This document shows positions 43,081 to 51,152 of a DNA stretch of 64,000 nucleotides, piece after piece; position 1 is the first letter of the stretch, and each line of letters begins with the position of its first letter. The stretch comes from an uncultured Oscillospiraceae bacterium (GTDB lineage: Bacteria; Bacillota; Clostridia; Oscillospirales; Oscillospiraceae): NCBI GenBank assembly GCA_944385435.1, contig CALWXG010000001.1, positions 62,001 through 126,000 of the forward strand, given 5' to 3'. The position numbers were made by a program, and so were the translations under genes. Below the pieces are notes generated by a model. It did no database searches and was not told where the DNA came from. It saw only the letters and a list, made by a program, of their open reading frames with translations.

Positions 43081-43362
43081 TCCGGGTGGGACGGCGCTGC
43101 GCGCCGTCAGAGGGGGTGCCCTGCAAAACCCCTGAGCCGGCGGGATTCACTTCCGACGGCTCCAGAATCTGACGGGGTCCCCGCCGCCGAGGCGGAGGGG
43201 ACAAACATCACCTGCACCAGTGAGGACGGAAAAACCACCTTTACCTTTACCCTCACACTGGCGTAAAACCGCCGGCCTTCCCCGGTGATGTTTTCCGGGA
43301 CCCGCCCCGCACCCGGGCAGCTGGAGCGCTCCATCTCCCATACTTCCCTCAGGAGGTTTCCG
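43040..43362. other. intergenic region between kinase and htrA with duplicated segment
   Basis: Contains the flank of copy 1, a GC-rich hairpin (GACGGCGC with GCGCCGTC at about 43090-43108), a stretch of about 100 bases without a recognised feature, then copy 2 of the direct repeat and the htrA leader. The second copy leaves a stop-terminated fragment of kinase coding sequence. Confidence 0.6.
43203..43307 (+). repeat. 105-bp direct repeat, copy 2 (kinase C-terminal remnant)
   Basis: Re-encodes NITCTSEDGKTTFTFTLTLA and its stop codon, without the rest of the kinase. Differences from copy 1 are two silent coding changes and two bases in the 3' flank. Confidence 0.92.
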
Positions 43363-44604
43363 ATGCGAAATCATCTTTCCTACCGCTGGCCCACCGGCCC
43401 CAGCCCCAATTCCGCCCCTCCCCCGAAACGCCGGCGCAACCGGCGGCTGGGCCGCACCCCGCGCATCCTGCTGATCACCCTTCTCTGTCTGGCCGGCCTG
43501 GCCGCGCTGGTTGTGGGCGCCTTTTTCGGCTCCAATGCCCTGGCAGAATTCTTCGGCAGCCGGCTCACCGGCGACCCCGCTGCCTCCTCCAGCCAGTCTG
43601 TCGGGAGCCCAACGCAGGAGCCGTGGAGCGCCGACGTCCTCCCTCAGGGCGATCCGGACCCCGGCGTGGAAATTTCCTTCAGCCAGCCGGCGCAGCAGGC
43701 CCTTTCTCCCCAGGAGATCTATCAGCACGTGCTGCCCTCGGTGGTCTGCGTGCAGGCGTCTCACGGTTCCTCCTACAGCGTGGGCTCCGGCGTCATCCTC
43801 ACGGCAGACGGCTATCTGGTCACCAACTATCATGTGATCGAAGAGAGTACCGGCCTTTCGGTCATGCTGCTGTCCAATCAGCATGTGTACCATGACGTGG
43901 CGCTCATCGGCTACGATGAGGAGCTGGATCTCGCCGTTCTGAAACTGGATGCGGAAGGTCTCACCCCCGCCCAGCTGGCCGACTCCGATCAGCTGCAGGT
44001 GGGAGATCCGGTCTACGCCATCGGCAATCCCATGGGCTACCTCTACGGCACCATGACCGACGGCATTGTCTCCTCCCTGGCCCGGGAAGTCAATGTGGAC
44101 GATCACGACATGACCCTGATTCAGACCACCGCCGCTCTGAACAGCGGCAATTCCGGAGGGGCTCTGGTGGATATTTACGGCCAGGTGGTGGGCATCACCT
44201 CCGCCAAGATCACCGGAGTATCCCACGATGTGGTGACGGAGGGCATCGGCCTGGCCATCCCCATCACGGACAGCCTGCCGTTTCTCAACCACATCATTCA
44301 GACCGGCAAGACCTGCCGCCCCGACCTGGGGGTCCTGTGCAATATCTATACCTATGAGGGCAAACAGCGCATTGTCATCTCTGAAATTTACGCCGGCTCC
44401 CCGGCCCGGGGTTTCCTGCAGCCGGACGATGAGATCATCGCCGTCAACGGGGAACCGGTCGAGACCTTTTATCAGCTCACCCGGGTCCTGTACGCCACCG
44501 GGGTGGGCGGCAGCGTCACACTCACCGTCCAGCGGGGCGAGGATGAGGTGACCATGTCCATCACACTTTACGACAGCCTGACCGCGGCAACCTCCCAGCC
44601 CTGA
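43363..44604 (+). CDS. htrA: HtrA/DegP-family serine protease with PDZ domain
   Basis: Membrane-anchored extracytoplasmic protease for misfolded proteins. 413 residues: cytoplasmic Pro/Arg-rich N-terminus (1-34), one TM helix about 35-53, a Ser/Pro linker, trypsin-like protease domain with triad His157 (VTNYHVI), Asp189 (ELDLAVL) and Ser264 (ALNSGNSGGAL), and one PDZ domain (about 310-400; VISEIYAGSPARGFLQPDDEIIAVNGEPV). AGGAGG precedes the ATG by seven bases. It lies behind the two-component pair, which may sense envelope damage and induce it. The stop lies within a hairpin. Confidence 0.93.
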   Translation: MRNHLSYRWPTGPSPNSAPPPKRRRNRRLGRTPRILLITLLCLAGLAALVVGAFFGSNALAEFFGSRLTGDPAASSSQSVGSPTQEPWSADVLPQGDPDPGVEISFSQPAQQALSPQEIYQHVLPSVVCVQASHGSSYSVGSGVILTADGYLVTNYHVIEESTGLSVMLLSNQHVYHDVALIGYDEELDLAVLKLDAEGLTPAQLADSDQLQVGDPVYAIGNPMGYLYGTMTDGIVSSLAREVNVDDHDMTLIQTTAALNSGNSGGALVDIYGQVVGITSAKITGVSHDVVTEGIGLAIPITDSLPFLNHIIQTGKTCRPDLGVLCNIYTYEGKQRIVISEIYAGSPARGFLQPDDEIIAVNGEPVETFYQLTRVLYATGVGGSVTLTVQRGEDEVTMSITLYDSLTAATSQP

Positions 44605-44623
44605 CCGGCTGGGAGGCTGCCCG
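44591..44623 (+). terminator. hairpin overlapping the htrA stop, probable weak terminator
   Basis: CCTCCCAGCC pairs with GGCTGGGAGG around a six-base loop; only a short TTTT follows after CTGCCCG. Confidence 0.5.
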
Positions 44624-44652
44624 TTTTATCTACGAAATGAAGGTGCTTTATT

Positions 44653-45627
44653 ATGGACTGCAGCTGTGTCCTGTCCCTGCTGCTGGACTCCGGCCAGTGG
44701 CACTCCGGGGAGGAGATGAGCCGTGTCCTGGGGGTCACCCGGGCCGCCGTGTGGAAACAGATCACCCAGCTTCGTCAGGATGGCTGGCCCATCCAGGCCT
44801 CCACCCGGCTGGGCTACCGCCTGTCCGGTCCTCCTGCCGCTCTGTCCGCCGCCTATCTTGACTCCCTGCTCCCTCCGGACAGCCTGTTCTCCCATCGGAT
44901 GCAGGTCTTTCCCAGCGTGGATTCCACCAATACCCGGCTGAAGGCGCTGGCTGCCTCCGGGGCCCCCGAGGGCACCGTACTGCTGGCGGAAGAGCAGACT
45001 GCCGGCCGGGGCACACGCGGCCGCTCTTTTTCCTCTCCCAGGGGCAAGGGATTGTATCTCTCCATCCTGCTGCGTCCGAAGACCACCCTGGAACAGCTGC
45101 TCTCCCTCACCGGCTGGGCCGCGGTGGCAGTCCGGGAGGGCATTCAGGACGCCTGCGGCGCCGCCCCCGGCATCAAATGGCTCAACGACCTCTATCTGAA
45201 CGGACGGAAGCTGTGCGGAATCCTCACAGAGCTGTCCCTGCTGGGCGAGAGCGGAGAACCGGACTATGTGGTCATCGGAGCGGGCATCAATCTCACCCAG
45301 TCTGCGGAGGACTTCCGCGCCCAGGGCCTGGCAGACATCGCCTGTTCCCTGGCCATGGCGGGCTGTTCCCCGGAACGCCACCGCCTGGCCGCCTGTGTGC
45401 TGGCCGCCCTGGAGCGCATGTACCGCGCCTTCCCCGGCCGTCAGGAGGAGTACCTGGAGCGCTACCGCGCCCACTGCCTCACCGTGGGCAGGCAGGTCCT
45501 TTTTTCGGAAAACGGACTGTCCCTCACCGGCACAGCCCGGAGCATTGACTCCCAGTTTGCCCTAGTGGTGGACTGCCCGGACGGAACCCGCCACACGGTC
45601 TCCTCCGGCTCTGTCACCCTGCTGTGA
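44653..45627 (+). CDS. birA: biotin--[acetyl-CoA-carboxylase] ligase and biotin repressor BirA
   Basis: Activates biotin to biotinyl-AMP and transfers it to carrier proteins; with the N-terminal HTH it also represses biotin genes. 324 residues: winged-helix about 5-62 (VLGVTRAAVWKQITQLRQDGWPI), catalytic domain with PSVDSTNTRLK, the biotinyl-AMP loop GRGTRGRSFSSP, GIKWLNDLYLNGRKLCGIL and VIGAGINL, C-terminal SH3-like domain. Start after AAGGTG. It stands between htrA and niaR; both BirA and NiaR are vitamin-responsive repressors. Confidence 0.94.
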   Translation: MDCSCVLSLLLDSGQWHSGEEMSRVLGVTRAAVWKQITQLRQDGWPIQASTRLGYRLSGPPAALSAAYLDSLLPPDSLFSHRMQVFPSVDSTNTRLKALAASGAPEGTVLLAEEQTAGRGTRGRSFSSPRGKGLYLSILLRPKTTLEQLLSLTGWAAVAVREGIQDACGAAPGIKWLNDLYLNGRKLCGILTELSLLGESGEPDYVVIGAGINLTQSAEDFRAQGLADIACSLAMAGCSPERHRLAACVLAALERMYRAFPGRQEEYLERYRAHCLTVGRQVLFSENGLSLTGTARSIDSQFALVVDCPDGTRHTVSSGSVTLL

Positions 45628-45701
45628 CCGGGCAGGCCACTCCGTTTTGTATGGTTTCCATGTTACACTACGCTTCGTATTGTCTGAAGGAGGACGATCC
45701 C

Positions 45702-46208
45702 GTGAATGCAGAGCAGCGCCGCAGTCAGATTCTCCGGCTTCTCCAAAGCGCCGACCGCCCCGTGTCCGCCGCCAGCCTGGCCGGACAGCTGGGCGTCAGC
45801 CGTCAGATCATCGTGGGCGACGTGGCCCTGCTCCGGGCCGGGGGCGCGGACATCACTGCCACGCCCCGGGGCTATGTGATTCTGCGCTGCGCCGGTCTGA
45901 TGCGGCGGGTGGCGGTCCAGCACCGCCCGGACCAGATGGAGCAGGAGCTCAATCTGATTGTGGATTTCGGCTGCACGGTGCTGGACGTCATTGTGGACCA
46001 CCCGGTCTACGGACAGCTCACCGGCCGGCTGGACCTCTCCTCCCGGTACGACGTGGCGGAGTTCATCCACAAGGTATCCCAAAGCCGGTCCCACCCCCTG
46101 TCCGACCTGACGGAGGGCATCCACATCCACACGGTCTCCTGCCCCAGTGAAACCGCCTGGCAGGGACTCCGGAACGCCCTGGAACAGGCCGGTTTTCTCC
46201 TGTCCTGA
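45702..46208 (+). CDS. niaR: NiaR-type transcriptional repressor (HTH_11 plus 3H domain)
   Basis: 168 residues. HTH at about 4-58 (ASLAGQLGVSRQIIVGDVALLRAGG), then the 3H domain whose conserved histidines bind a metal and nicotinate: VQHRPDQMEQELNLIVDFG, VIVDHPVYGQLTG, DLTEGIHIHTV. NiaR represses NAD synthesis and niacin uptake genes in Firmicutes. A GTG with AAGGAGG eight bases upstream fits the family length; the longer open frame begins inside birA. No nadABC or niaP genes are in the window, so its targets are elsewhere. Confidence 0.88.
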   Translation: MNAEQRRSQILRLLQSADRPVSAASLAGQLGVSRQIIVGDVALLRAGGADITATPRGYVILRCAGLMRRVAVQHRPDQMEQELNLIVDFGCTVLDVIVDHPVYGQLTGRLDLSSRYDVAEFIHKVSQSRSHPLSDLTEGIHIHTVSCPSETAWQGLRNALEQAGFLLS

Positions 46209-46325
46209 AGCCGCCGCAACCGGCGGTTGCGGAAACTTCCAGTCCAGGCTGGTGGCCCGCAACCGGCCATTCTGCTATTCTGTTTTCAGAAAGCAAGGGG
46301 GAACCCCCCGGTCAGGAGGAACCGT

Positions 46326-46937
46326 ATGAAACTCAATGAAAAAATCTACCATTACCGCAAGCAGGCCAAGCTGTCCCAGGAGGAACTGGCCGCCCGGGTG
46401 GGGGTGTCCCGCCAGGCGGTGAGCAAATGGGAGCTGGGGACCGCCACCCCGGAGCTGGACAAGCTGATAGCCCTGGCCCGGGCCTTCGGCGTCACCACCG
46501 ACGAACTGCTCAGCCCCGACGAGCCGGAGCAGGGGCAGCCGGAGGATGGCCCGCAGAGCGCATCTGCCTTCCGCAGCAGCGCCTACTTCTATGAATCTCA
46601 GCCCGGCAGTACTCCCCCGGCGGGCAGGCACAGCTTCAGATTTCTGGAGCGGCTGGCCCGGCGCTGGGGCTGGCTGGCGGGGGTGTACATCGCCCTGTCC
46701 GGCCTGGGCGGAATCGCCGTGGGCGGCCTGGCCCGGTTCGTCTTCTCCCGGATGTTCGCCTTTATGATGCCGGGCGCGATGATGGGCGCCGGCTGGCAAA
46801 GCGCCGGGGATAGCTTCAACCCGGGCCAGATCTTCCTCACCTTCGCCAACGTCATTATGATCGCCGGAGCGGTCATTCTGATTGCCGGGGTCATCCTGGC
46901 GGTGTGGCTGTACCGGAAAGGCCGGCGGCAATCCTGA
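46326..46937 (+). CDS. XRE-family HTH regulator with membrane domain
   Basis: 203 residues. HTH_3 at about 5-60 (LSQEELAARVGVSRQAVSKWELGTATPELDKLIALARAFGVTTDELLS), a flexible linker, then two hydrophobic segments (about 112-140 and 170-195) anchoring it to the membrane. Such XRE-TM proteins are widespread in Firmicutes with unknown signals. Start ATG, five bases after AGGAGGAACC. The glycine/methionine-rich loop between membrane segments (MMPGAMMGAG) is distinctive. Confidence 0.85.
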   Translation: MKLNEKIYHYRKQAKLSQEELAARVGVSRQAVSKWELGTATPELDKLIALARAFGVTTDELLSPDEPEQGQPEDGPQSASAFRSSAYFYESQPGSTPPAGRHSFRFLERLARRWGWLAGVYIALSGLGGIAVGGLARFVFSRMFAFMMPGAMMGAGWQSAGDSFNPGQIFLTFANVIMIAGAVILIAGVILAVWLYRKGRRQS

Positions 46938-46987
46938 CCGCACGCCCCTGCCCGGGCAAAATCAGAATCGGAATTGAGGTATCTGCC

Positions 46988-47527
46988 ATGATCTATACCG
47001 CGCACTGCAATTCCCCTATCGGCCCGCTGTTTCTTGCCGAGGAGGACGGCGCGCTGACCGGCCTGTGGATGGACGGTCAGAAGTACTTCCTGGGCGCTCT
47101 GGCCCGGGAGCCCATGGAGGAGCGGTCCACCCCCGTTCTCCTTCAGACCGTTCAGTGGCTGGAACGCTACTTCGCAGGCCAGCGCCCTCCGGCCGACTCC
47201 ATTCCCCTGGCTCCCAGGGGCAGCCCGTTCCGCCAGGAGGTGTGGAGCATCCTGCGGGACATTCCCTATGGCCGGCTGACCACCTACGGGGCAATTGCCC
47301 GGACGCTGGCTGCCCGGCACAATCGCCCCTCCATGTCCGCCCAGGCCGTGGGCGGCGCGGTGGGTCACAATCCCATCTCCATTCTCATCCCCTGTCACCG
47401 GGTGGTGGGCTCCGACGGCAGCCTTACCGGCTATGCCGGCGGTTTGGAAAAGAAAATTCAGCTGCTCGCCCTGGAGGGAATTCCGGCGGATACACTCCGG
47501 ATTCCGAGAAAAGGCACCGCCCTGTAG
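46988..47527 (+). CDS. ogt: methylated-DNA--protein-cysteine methyltransferase
   Basis: Suicide repair of O6-alkylguanine. 179 residues with the acceptor motif IPCHRVV (Cys136), preceded by FRQEVWSILRDIPYGRLTTYGAIA and the recognition-helix region RPSMSAQAVGGAVGHNPI, and followed by LTGYAGGLEKKIQLLALEG. The N-terminal domain is short, as in Ogt. Start ATG after GAGGT. The terminator stem overlaps its stop codon. Confidence 0.94.
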   Translation: MIYTAHCNSPIGPLFLAEEDGALTGLWMDGQKYFLGALAREPMEERSTPVLLQTVQWLERYFAGQRPPADSIPLAPRGSPFRQEVWSILRDIPYGRLTTYGAIARTLAARHNRPSMSAQAVGGAVGHNPISILIPCHRVVGSDGSLTGYAGGLEKKIQLLALEGIPADTLRIPRKGTAL

Positions 47528-47550
47528 CAATCAGGACGGTGCCTTTTCTC
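47506..47550. terminator. bidirectional terminator overlapping the ogt stop
   Basis: GAGAAAAGGCACCG and CGGTGCCTTTTCTC form the core stem (with an inner CCTG/CAGG), TAGCAAT loop containing the ogt stop. A- and T-rich flanks serve the convergent Lrp-type gene as well. Confidence 0.85.
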
Positions 47551-47565
47551 CTCTGTATGGCCGGC

Positions 47566-48024
47566 TCAGAGCCGCAGCCCCTTCACGTCCTTGATCCGGG
47601 ACAGAATGATGTTGCAGTCACACCGGATCACACCGGGCAGCGGATCGATCACCGTGGAAATCAGCTGCTCCATCTCCTCCCCGGACGCGGCCACCGCATG
47701 GACATGGAGCTTGTTCTTCCCTGTCACCCGGTAGATCTGGGTGACGGTGTCGTTTTCCCGCAGCGTCTGCACCACCCGGGCAAAGGTGTCCGGCTGGGTC
47801 TCCAGCTCGAAATAGCAGGACACCGCCCCGCTGATCTTCTGGGGATTGATGATGGTGGTGTACTCCTCGATGACGCCCCGCTGTTCCAGCGCCTGGATGC
47901 GGGCCTTCACCGCCACCCGGGAGATTCCCACCTGCTGGCCGATCTCCGAGTAGGACAGCCGGGCGTTTCCGATCAGCAGGCGGACAATTTTCTGGTCCAG
48001 CTCATCCAGTCCTTCCAAAAACAT
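47566..48024 (-). CDS. Lrp/AsnC family transcriptional regulator
   Basis: 152 residues: HTH about 4-60 (IVRLLIGNARLSYSEIGQQVGISRVAVKARIQALEQRGVI) and a RAM ligand-binding domain about 70-145 (VSCYFELETQP, ITQIYRVTGKNKLHVHAV). Family members respond to amino acids as octamers. ATG after GAGGGGG with seven bases spacing; the longer frame adds 17 residues without a ribosome site. Divergent from the MATE gene, whose leader holds two TTCGAA palindromes, so local regulation is likely. Confidence 0.9.
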   Translation of the reverse strand: MFLEGLDELDQKIVRLLIGNARLSYSEIGQQVGISRVAVKARIQALEQRGVIEEYTTIINPQKISGAVSCYFELETQPDTFARVVQTLRENDTVTQIYRVTGKNKLHVHAVAASGEEMEQLISTVIDPLPGVIRCDCNIILSRIKDVKGLRL

Positions 48025-48090
48025 GGCCAGGCCCCCTCTTTCTGCTTTGCCTCTATCATACCCTGCCGCCGGCAAAATGTAAATACAGGA

Positions 48091-48119
48091 TTGACGATGG
48101 GAACCGCTCCTGGTACAAT
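48091..48119 (+). promoter_or_regulatory. sigma-A type promoter of the MATE gene
   Basis: TTGACG and TACAAT with 17 bases spacing, in the divergent region with the Lrp-type regulator. Confidence 0.75.
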
Positions 48120-48120
48120 G

Positions 48121-48149
48121 ATTTCGAAACGTAAGTTTATAATTTCGAA
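48121..48149 (+). promoter_or_regulatory. paired ATTTCGAA sites, candidate operator
   Basis: ATTTCGAA occurs at 48121 and 48142 (21 bases apart, two helical turns); each contains the palindrome TTCGAA. They sit directly after the -10, where a repressor would block transcription of the MATE gene. Confidence 0.5.
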
Positions 48150-48160
48150 TAGAAAGAACG

Positions 48161-49537
48161 ATGGCTATGAATCAAGATCTGACCCAGGGTTCCGTCATGG
48201 GCTCCATGCTGCGTTTTGCCATCCCCATGATCCTGGGCAACCTGCTGCAGCAGTGCTACAATGTGGCGGACACTCTGATTGTGAGCTGGTATCTGGGGCC
48301 GGATGCCCTGGCGGCGGTGGGCTCAGCCTTCACTCTGATGACCTTTCTCACCTCCATCCTGCTGGGTCTGTGCATGGGCAGCGGGGCGGTGTTTTCCATC
48401 CGGTTCGGGCGGCGGGATGAAACCGGCCTGCGCCAGAGCGCCCGCGCCTCTTTTCTGCTCATCGCCGTCCTCACCGTGGTGCTGAACCTGGCCGCTTTCC
48501 TGTGTCTGGACGGAATCCGGATTTTTCTGCGGGTTACGGACCAGACCATCTGGACCATGATGCGGGATTACCTGGCGATCATTTTCTGGGGAATCGCGGG
48601 GACCTTCCTGTACAACTACTTCGCCTGCTATCTCCGGGCCATCGGCAATTCTGTCACCCCTCTGATTTTCCTGGCGGTCTCCGCCGTCCTGAACATCGGT
48701 CTGGACCTCTGGTTTGTGGCAGGACTGGGCTGGGGCGTGGCCGGGGCGGCCCAGGCCACCGTCATCTCCCAATACGTCTCCGGCGTGGGGCTGGCCGTCT
48801 ATGCTCTGACGCTCCGGCCCGAACTGCGGCCCCGCCGGAACGAGCTCCCCATCCGCCTGGCTCAGATCCGGGAGATCGCCAGTTTTTCCCTTCTCACCTG
48901 CGTGCAGCAATCGGTCATGAACCTGGGCATTCTCCTGGTGCAGGGCCTGGTGAACAGCTTCGGCGGGACGGTTATGGCCGCCTTTGCCGCCGCGGTAAAG
49001 ATCGACGCCTTCGCCTATCTGCCCGTCCAGGACTTCGGCAACGCCTTTTCCACCTTCATCGCCCAGAATTACGGCGCCCGGAACCGGGAGCGGATCCGCG
49101 CCGGGCTGAAAGGGGCGGTGCTCCTTTCCGTGCTGTTCAGCCTGGCCGTATCTGCGGCGGTCTTTGTCTTTGCCCGGCCTCTGATGGGGCTGTTTGTCAG
49201 CACCGGGGATCCCGCCATCCTCGCCGAAGGGGTGGGCTACCTGCGAATTGAAGGCAGCTTTTACTGCGGCATCGGCTGCCTGTTTCTCCTGTACGGCCTC
49301 TACCGCGCTCTGGAAAAACCGGGCATGAGCGTGGTACTCACCGTCATCTCCCTGGGCACCCGGGTGGCCCTGGCCTATCTGCTCTCGTCCATCCCCATGT
49401 TCGGTGTGACAGGCACCTGGTGGTCGGTCCCCATCGGCTGGTTCCTGGCGGATCTCACCGGCTTTCTCTACTACCGCCTTCGGAAGCGGCAGCTCATGCC
49501 CTGGCCGGAACCCGCCGTTGCCGAAAAAAACGGTTGA
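48161..49537 (+). CDS. MATE family efflux transporter
   Basis: 458 residues with twelve hydrophobic helices. N-half: LRFAIPMILGNLLQQCYNVADTLIVSWYLGPDALAAVGSAF (typical MATE TM1-2) and LGLCMGSGAVFSIRFGRRD; C-half: QQSVMNLGILLVQGLVNSFGGTVMAAFAAAVKIDAFAYLPVQDFGNAFSTFIAQNYGARNRER. It uses a Na+ or H+ gradient to export drugs or metabolites. Start ATG just after GAAAGAACG; a second in-frame ATG two codons later is possible. The PTS EIIC promoter begins before its stop codon. Confidence 0.93.
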   Translation: MAMNQDLTQGSVMGSMLRFAIPMILGNLLQQCYNVADTLIVSWYLGPDALAAVGSAFTLMTFLTSILLGLCMGSGAVFSIRFGRRDETGLRQSARASFLLIAVLTVVLNLAAFLCLDGIRIFLRVTDQTIWTMMRDYLAIIFWGIAGTFLYNYFACYLRAIGNSVTPLIFLAVSAVLNIGLDLWFVAGLGWGVAGAAQATVISQYVSGVGLAVYALTLRPELRPRRNELPIRLAQIREIASFSLLTCVQQSVMNLGILLVQGLVNSFGGTVMAAFAAAVKIDAFAYLPVQDFGNAFSTFIAQNYGARNRERIRAGLKGAVLLSVLFSLAVSAAVFVFARPLMGLFVSTGDPAILAEGVGYLRIEGSFYCGIGCLFLLYGLYRALEKPGMSVVLTVISLGTRVALAYLLSSIPMFGVTGTWWSVPIGWFLADLTGFLYYRLRKRQLMPWPEPAVAEKNG

Positions 49538-49561
49538 CATTCCCCACCCGGCCGCTATAAT
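49534..49561 (+). promoter_or_regulatory. near-consensus sigma-A promoter of the EIIC gene
   Basis: Perfect TTGACA and TATAAT with 16 bases spacing. The -35 overlaps the MATE stop codon. Confidence 0.85.
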
Positions 49562-49595
49562 AGTCTGTACTGGTGTCTTGACACCTGTACAGACT
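49562..49595 (+). promoter_or_regulatory. 16-bp-arm inverted repeat at the transcription start
   Basis: AGTCTGTACTGGTGTC and GACACCTGTACAGACT form arms with one mismatch (T-T) and a two-base loop. It starts one base after the -10 box. It may act as an operator or as a 5' RNA hairpin; no T tract follows, so it is not an intrinsic terminator for the MATE gene. Confidence 0.65.
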
Positions 49596-49615
49596 GTTGA
49601 AGGGGATGTGATCCC

Positions 49616-50704
49616 ATGGAAACCATCCGGGCTTTCCTGAAGCGCAAAGACATTGAGATCTCCCTGCGCCGGTACGGCATCGACGCGCTGGGCGCCATGG
49701 CCCAGGGCTTGTTCTGCTCTCTGCTCATCGGCACGATCCTGAACACGCTGGGCACCCAGCTGAATATGGAATTTCTGGTGACGGTGGGCGGCTACGCCTC
49801 CGCCATGAGCGGCCCGGCCATGGCCATCGCCATCGGCTACGCTCTGAAGGCGCCGCCTCTGGTGCTCTTCTCCCTGGCCACCGTGGGCTACGCCGCCAAC
49901 GCCCTGGGCTCCACCACCCTCAGCGGCGGAGCCGGCGCCGGCGGTCCGCTGGCGGTGCTGTTCATCGCCATCATCGCCGCCGAGCTGGGCAAGGCGGTGA
50001 GCAAGGAGACCAAAATCGACATTCTGGTCACCCCTTTGGTGACCATTCTGGCCGGCGTGGGACTGTCGGCCTGGTGGGCGCCTGCCATCGGCACCGCCGC
50101 CACGGCAGTGGGCACCTTTGTCATGTGGGCCACCGACCTGCAGCCCTTCCTCATGGGCATCCTGGTCTCCGTGGTCATCGGCATCGCCCTCACCCTGCCC
50201 ATCTCCTCCGCCGCCATCTGTGCCGCTCTGGGCCTCACGGGTCTGGCCGGCGGAGCCGCTGTGGCCGGCTGCTGCGCCAACATGGTGGGATTTGCGGTGC
50301 TGTCCTTCCGGGAAAACCGGTGGGGCGGACTGGTGAGCCAGGGCCTGGGCACCTCCATGCTTCAGATGGGCAACATTGTGAAGAACCCCCGGATCTGGAT
50401 CCCCGCCATCCTCACCTCCGCTGTCACCGGCCCCCTGGCCACCTGCGTCTTCCACTTTGAGATGAATGACCCCTCCGGCGGCGTGGCCTCCGGCATGGGC
50501 ACCTGCGGCATGGTGGGTCCCATCGGAGTGTATGCCGGCTGGGTGGCCGACGTGGCCTCCGGCGTCAAGGAGGCCATCACCGCCATGGACTGGGCCGGTA
50601 TGGTTCTGCTGTGCTTCCTCCTGCCCGGCGTGCTGTGCTGGCTGTTCGGCCTGCTCTTCCGGCGCATGGGCTGGATCCGGGAAGGAGATCTGAGACTGGA
50701 CTGA
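49616..50704 (+). CDS. PTS EIIC-like membrane protein (PTS_EIIC_2 family), orphan
   Basis: 362 residues, eight or more hydrophobic helices with many Gly/Ala residues. The segments LGAMAQGLFCSLLIGTILNTLG, GPAMAIAIGYALKAPPLVLFSL, ALTLPISSAAICAALGLTGLAGGAA and GVASGMGTCGMVGPIGVYAG match the PTS_EIIC_2 group of sugar-PTS permeases whose substrate is unknown. No EIIA, EIIB, HPr or sugar enzyme gene is nearby, so either it pairs with remote components or it is a non-PTS permease or sensor. A strong promoter and a large operator-like repeat precede it. Confidence 0.82.
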   Translation: METIRAFLKRKDIEISLRRYGIDALGAMAQGLFCSLLIGTILNTLGTQLNMEFLVTVGGYASAMSGPAMAIAIGYALKAPPLVLFSLATVGYAANALGSTTLSGGAGAGGPLAVLFIAIIAAELGKAVSKETKIDILVTPLVTILAGVGLSAWWAPAIGTAATAVGTFVMWATDLQPFLMGILVSVVIGIALTLPISSAAICAALGLTGLAGGAAVAGCCANMVGFAVLSFRENRWGGLVSQGLGTSMLQMGNIVKNPRIWIPAILTSAVTGPLATCVFHFEMNDPSGGVASGMGTCGMVGPIGVYAGWVADVASGVKEAITAMDWAGMVLLCFLLPGVLCWLFGLLFRRMGWIREGDLRLD

Positions 50705-50815
50705 CCCCGGCGGAGAATTTTTCGCTCTGTGCTGATCTTTCGCACATTTCCCCCCACAAAAATATGATAAGGTCAAAGGGATATCTTCCTTTGTTGTATT
50801 TGGGGGAGTTTTGCC

Positions 50816-51061
50816 GTGAAAATATACGACTACAATGGGAAAAAGAACCTGTCCGGCTCCCGGATCCGGGAGGCCAGGGTCCGGCTTCATCTGTCCCAGG
50901 CGGAACTGGCCGCCCGGATGCAGGTGGAAGGGATCTTCCTGGAGCGGGACAGCATCAGCCGGATTGAGGGCGGCACCCGCTTTGTCGCGGACTATGAACT
51001 CCCCGCGTTTTCCGCCGTCCTGGGGGTTACGATCCTCTGGCTGCTGGGGCTGGAACCCTGA
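50816..51061 (+). CDS. small XRE-family HTH protein
   Basis: 81 residues, essentially only an HTH_3 domain: SGSRIREARVRLHLSQAELAARMQVEGIFLERDSISRIEGGTRFVADYELPAFSAVLGVTILWLLG. Start GTG after TTGGGGGAG. It is in the same orientation as the stand-alone Spo0A-C gene 90 bases later. Similar small XRE proteins commonly regulate neighbouring genes; target unknown. Confidence 0.85.
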   Translation: MKIYDYNGKKNLSGSRIREARVRLHLSQAELAARMQVEGIFLERDSISRIEGGTRFVADYELPAFSAVLGVTILWLLGLEP

Positions 51062-51130
51062 GGTCCGCACGATTTTCCTTTTGTTTGGGGTGGGTATATG
51101 GCAGGCATCATATCAAAACGAAGGAGGCCG

Positions 51131-51146
51131 CGGCGCAGCTGCGCCG
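51131..51146 (+). promoter_or_regulatory. perfect 16-base palindrome between SD and start codon
   Basis: CGGCGCAGCTGCGCCG lies between the AGGAGG at 51122-51127 and the ATG at 51153. Folded as a hairpin it leaves three bases before and six after, giving an effective SD-to-ATG spacing of nine bases instead of 25. Confidence 0.55.
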
Positions 51147-51152
51147 TCCGCT

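Noticed and set aside
48323..51070. A 915-codon minus-strand open frame opposite the MATE and EIIC genes
   Set aside because: It is antisense to two clear membrane-protein genes, crosses their promoter region, and reads as Gly/Gln/Asp/His-rich text typical of shadows in GC-rich DNA; no domain or ribosome site.
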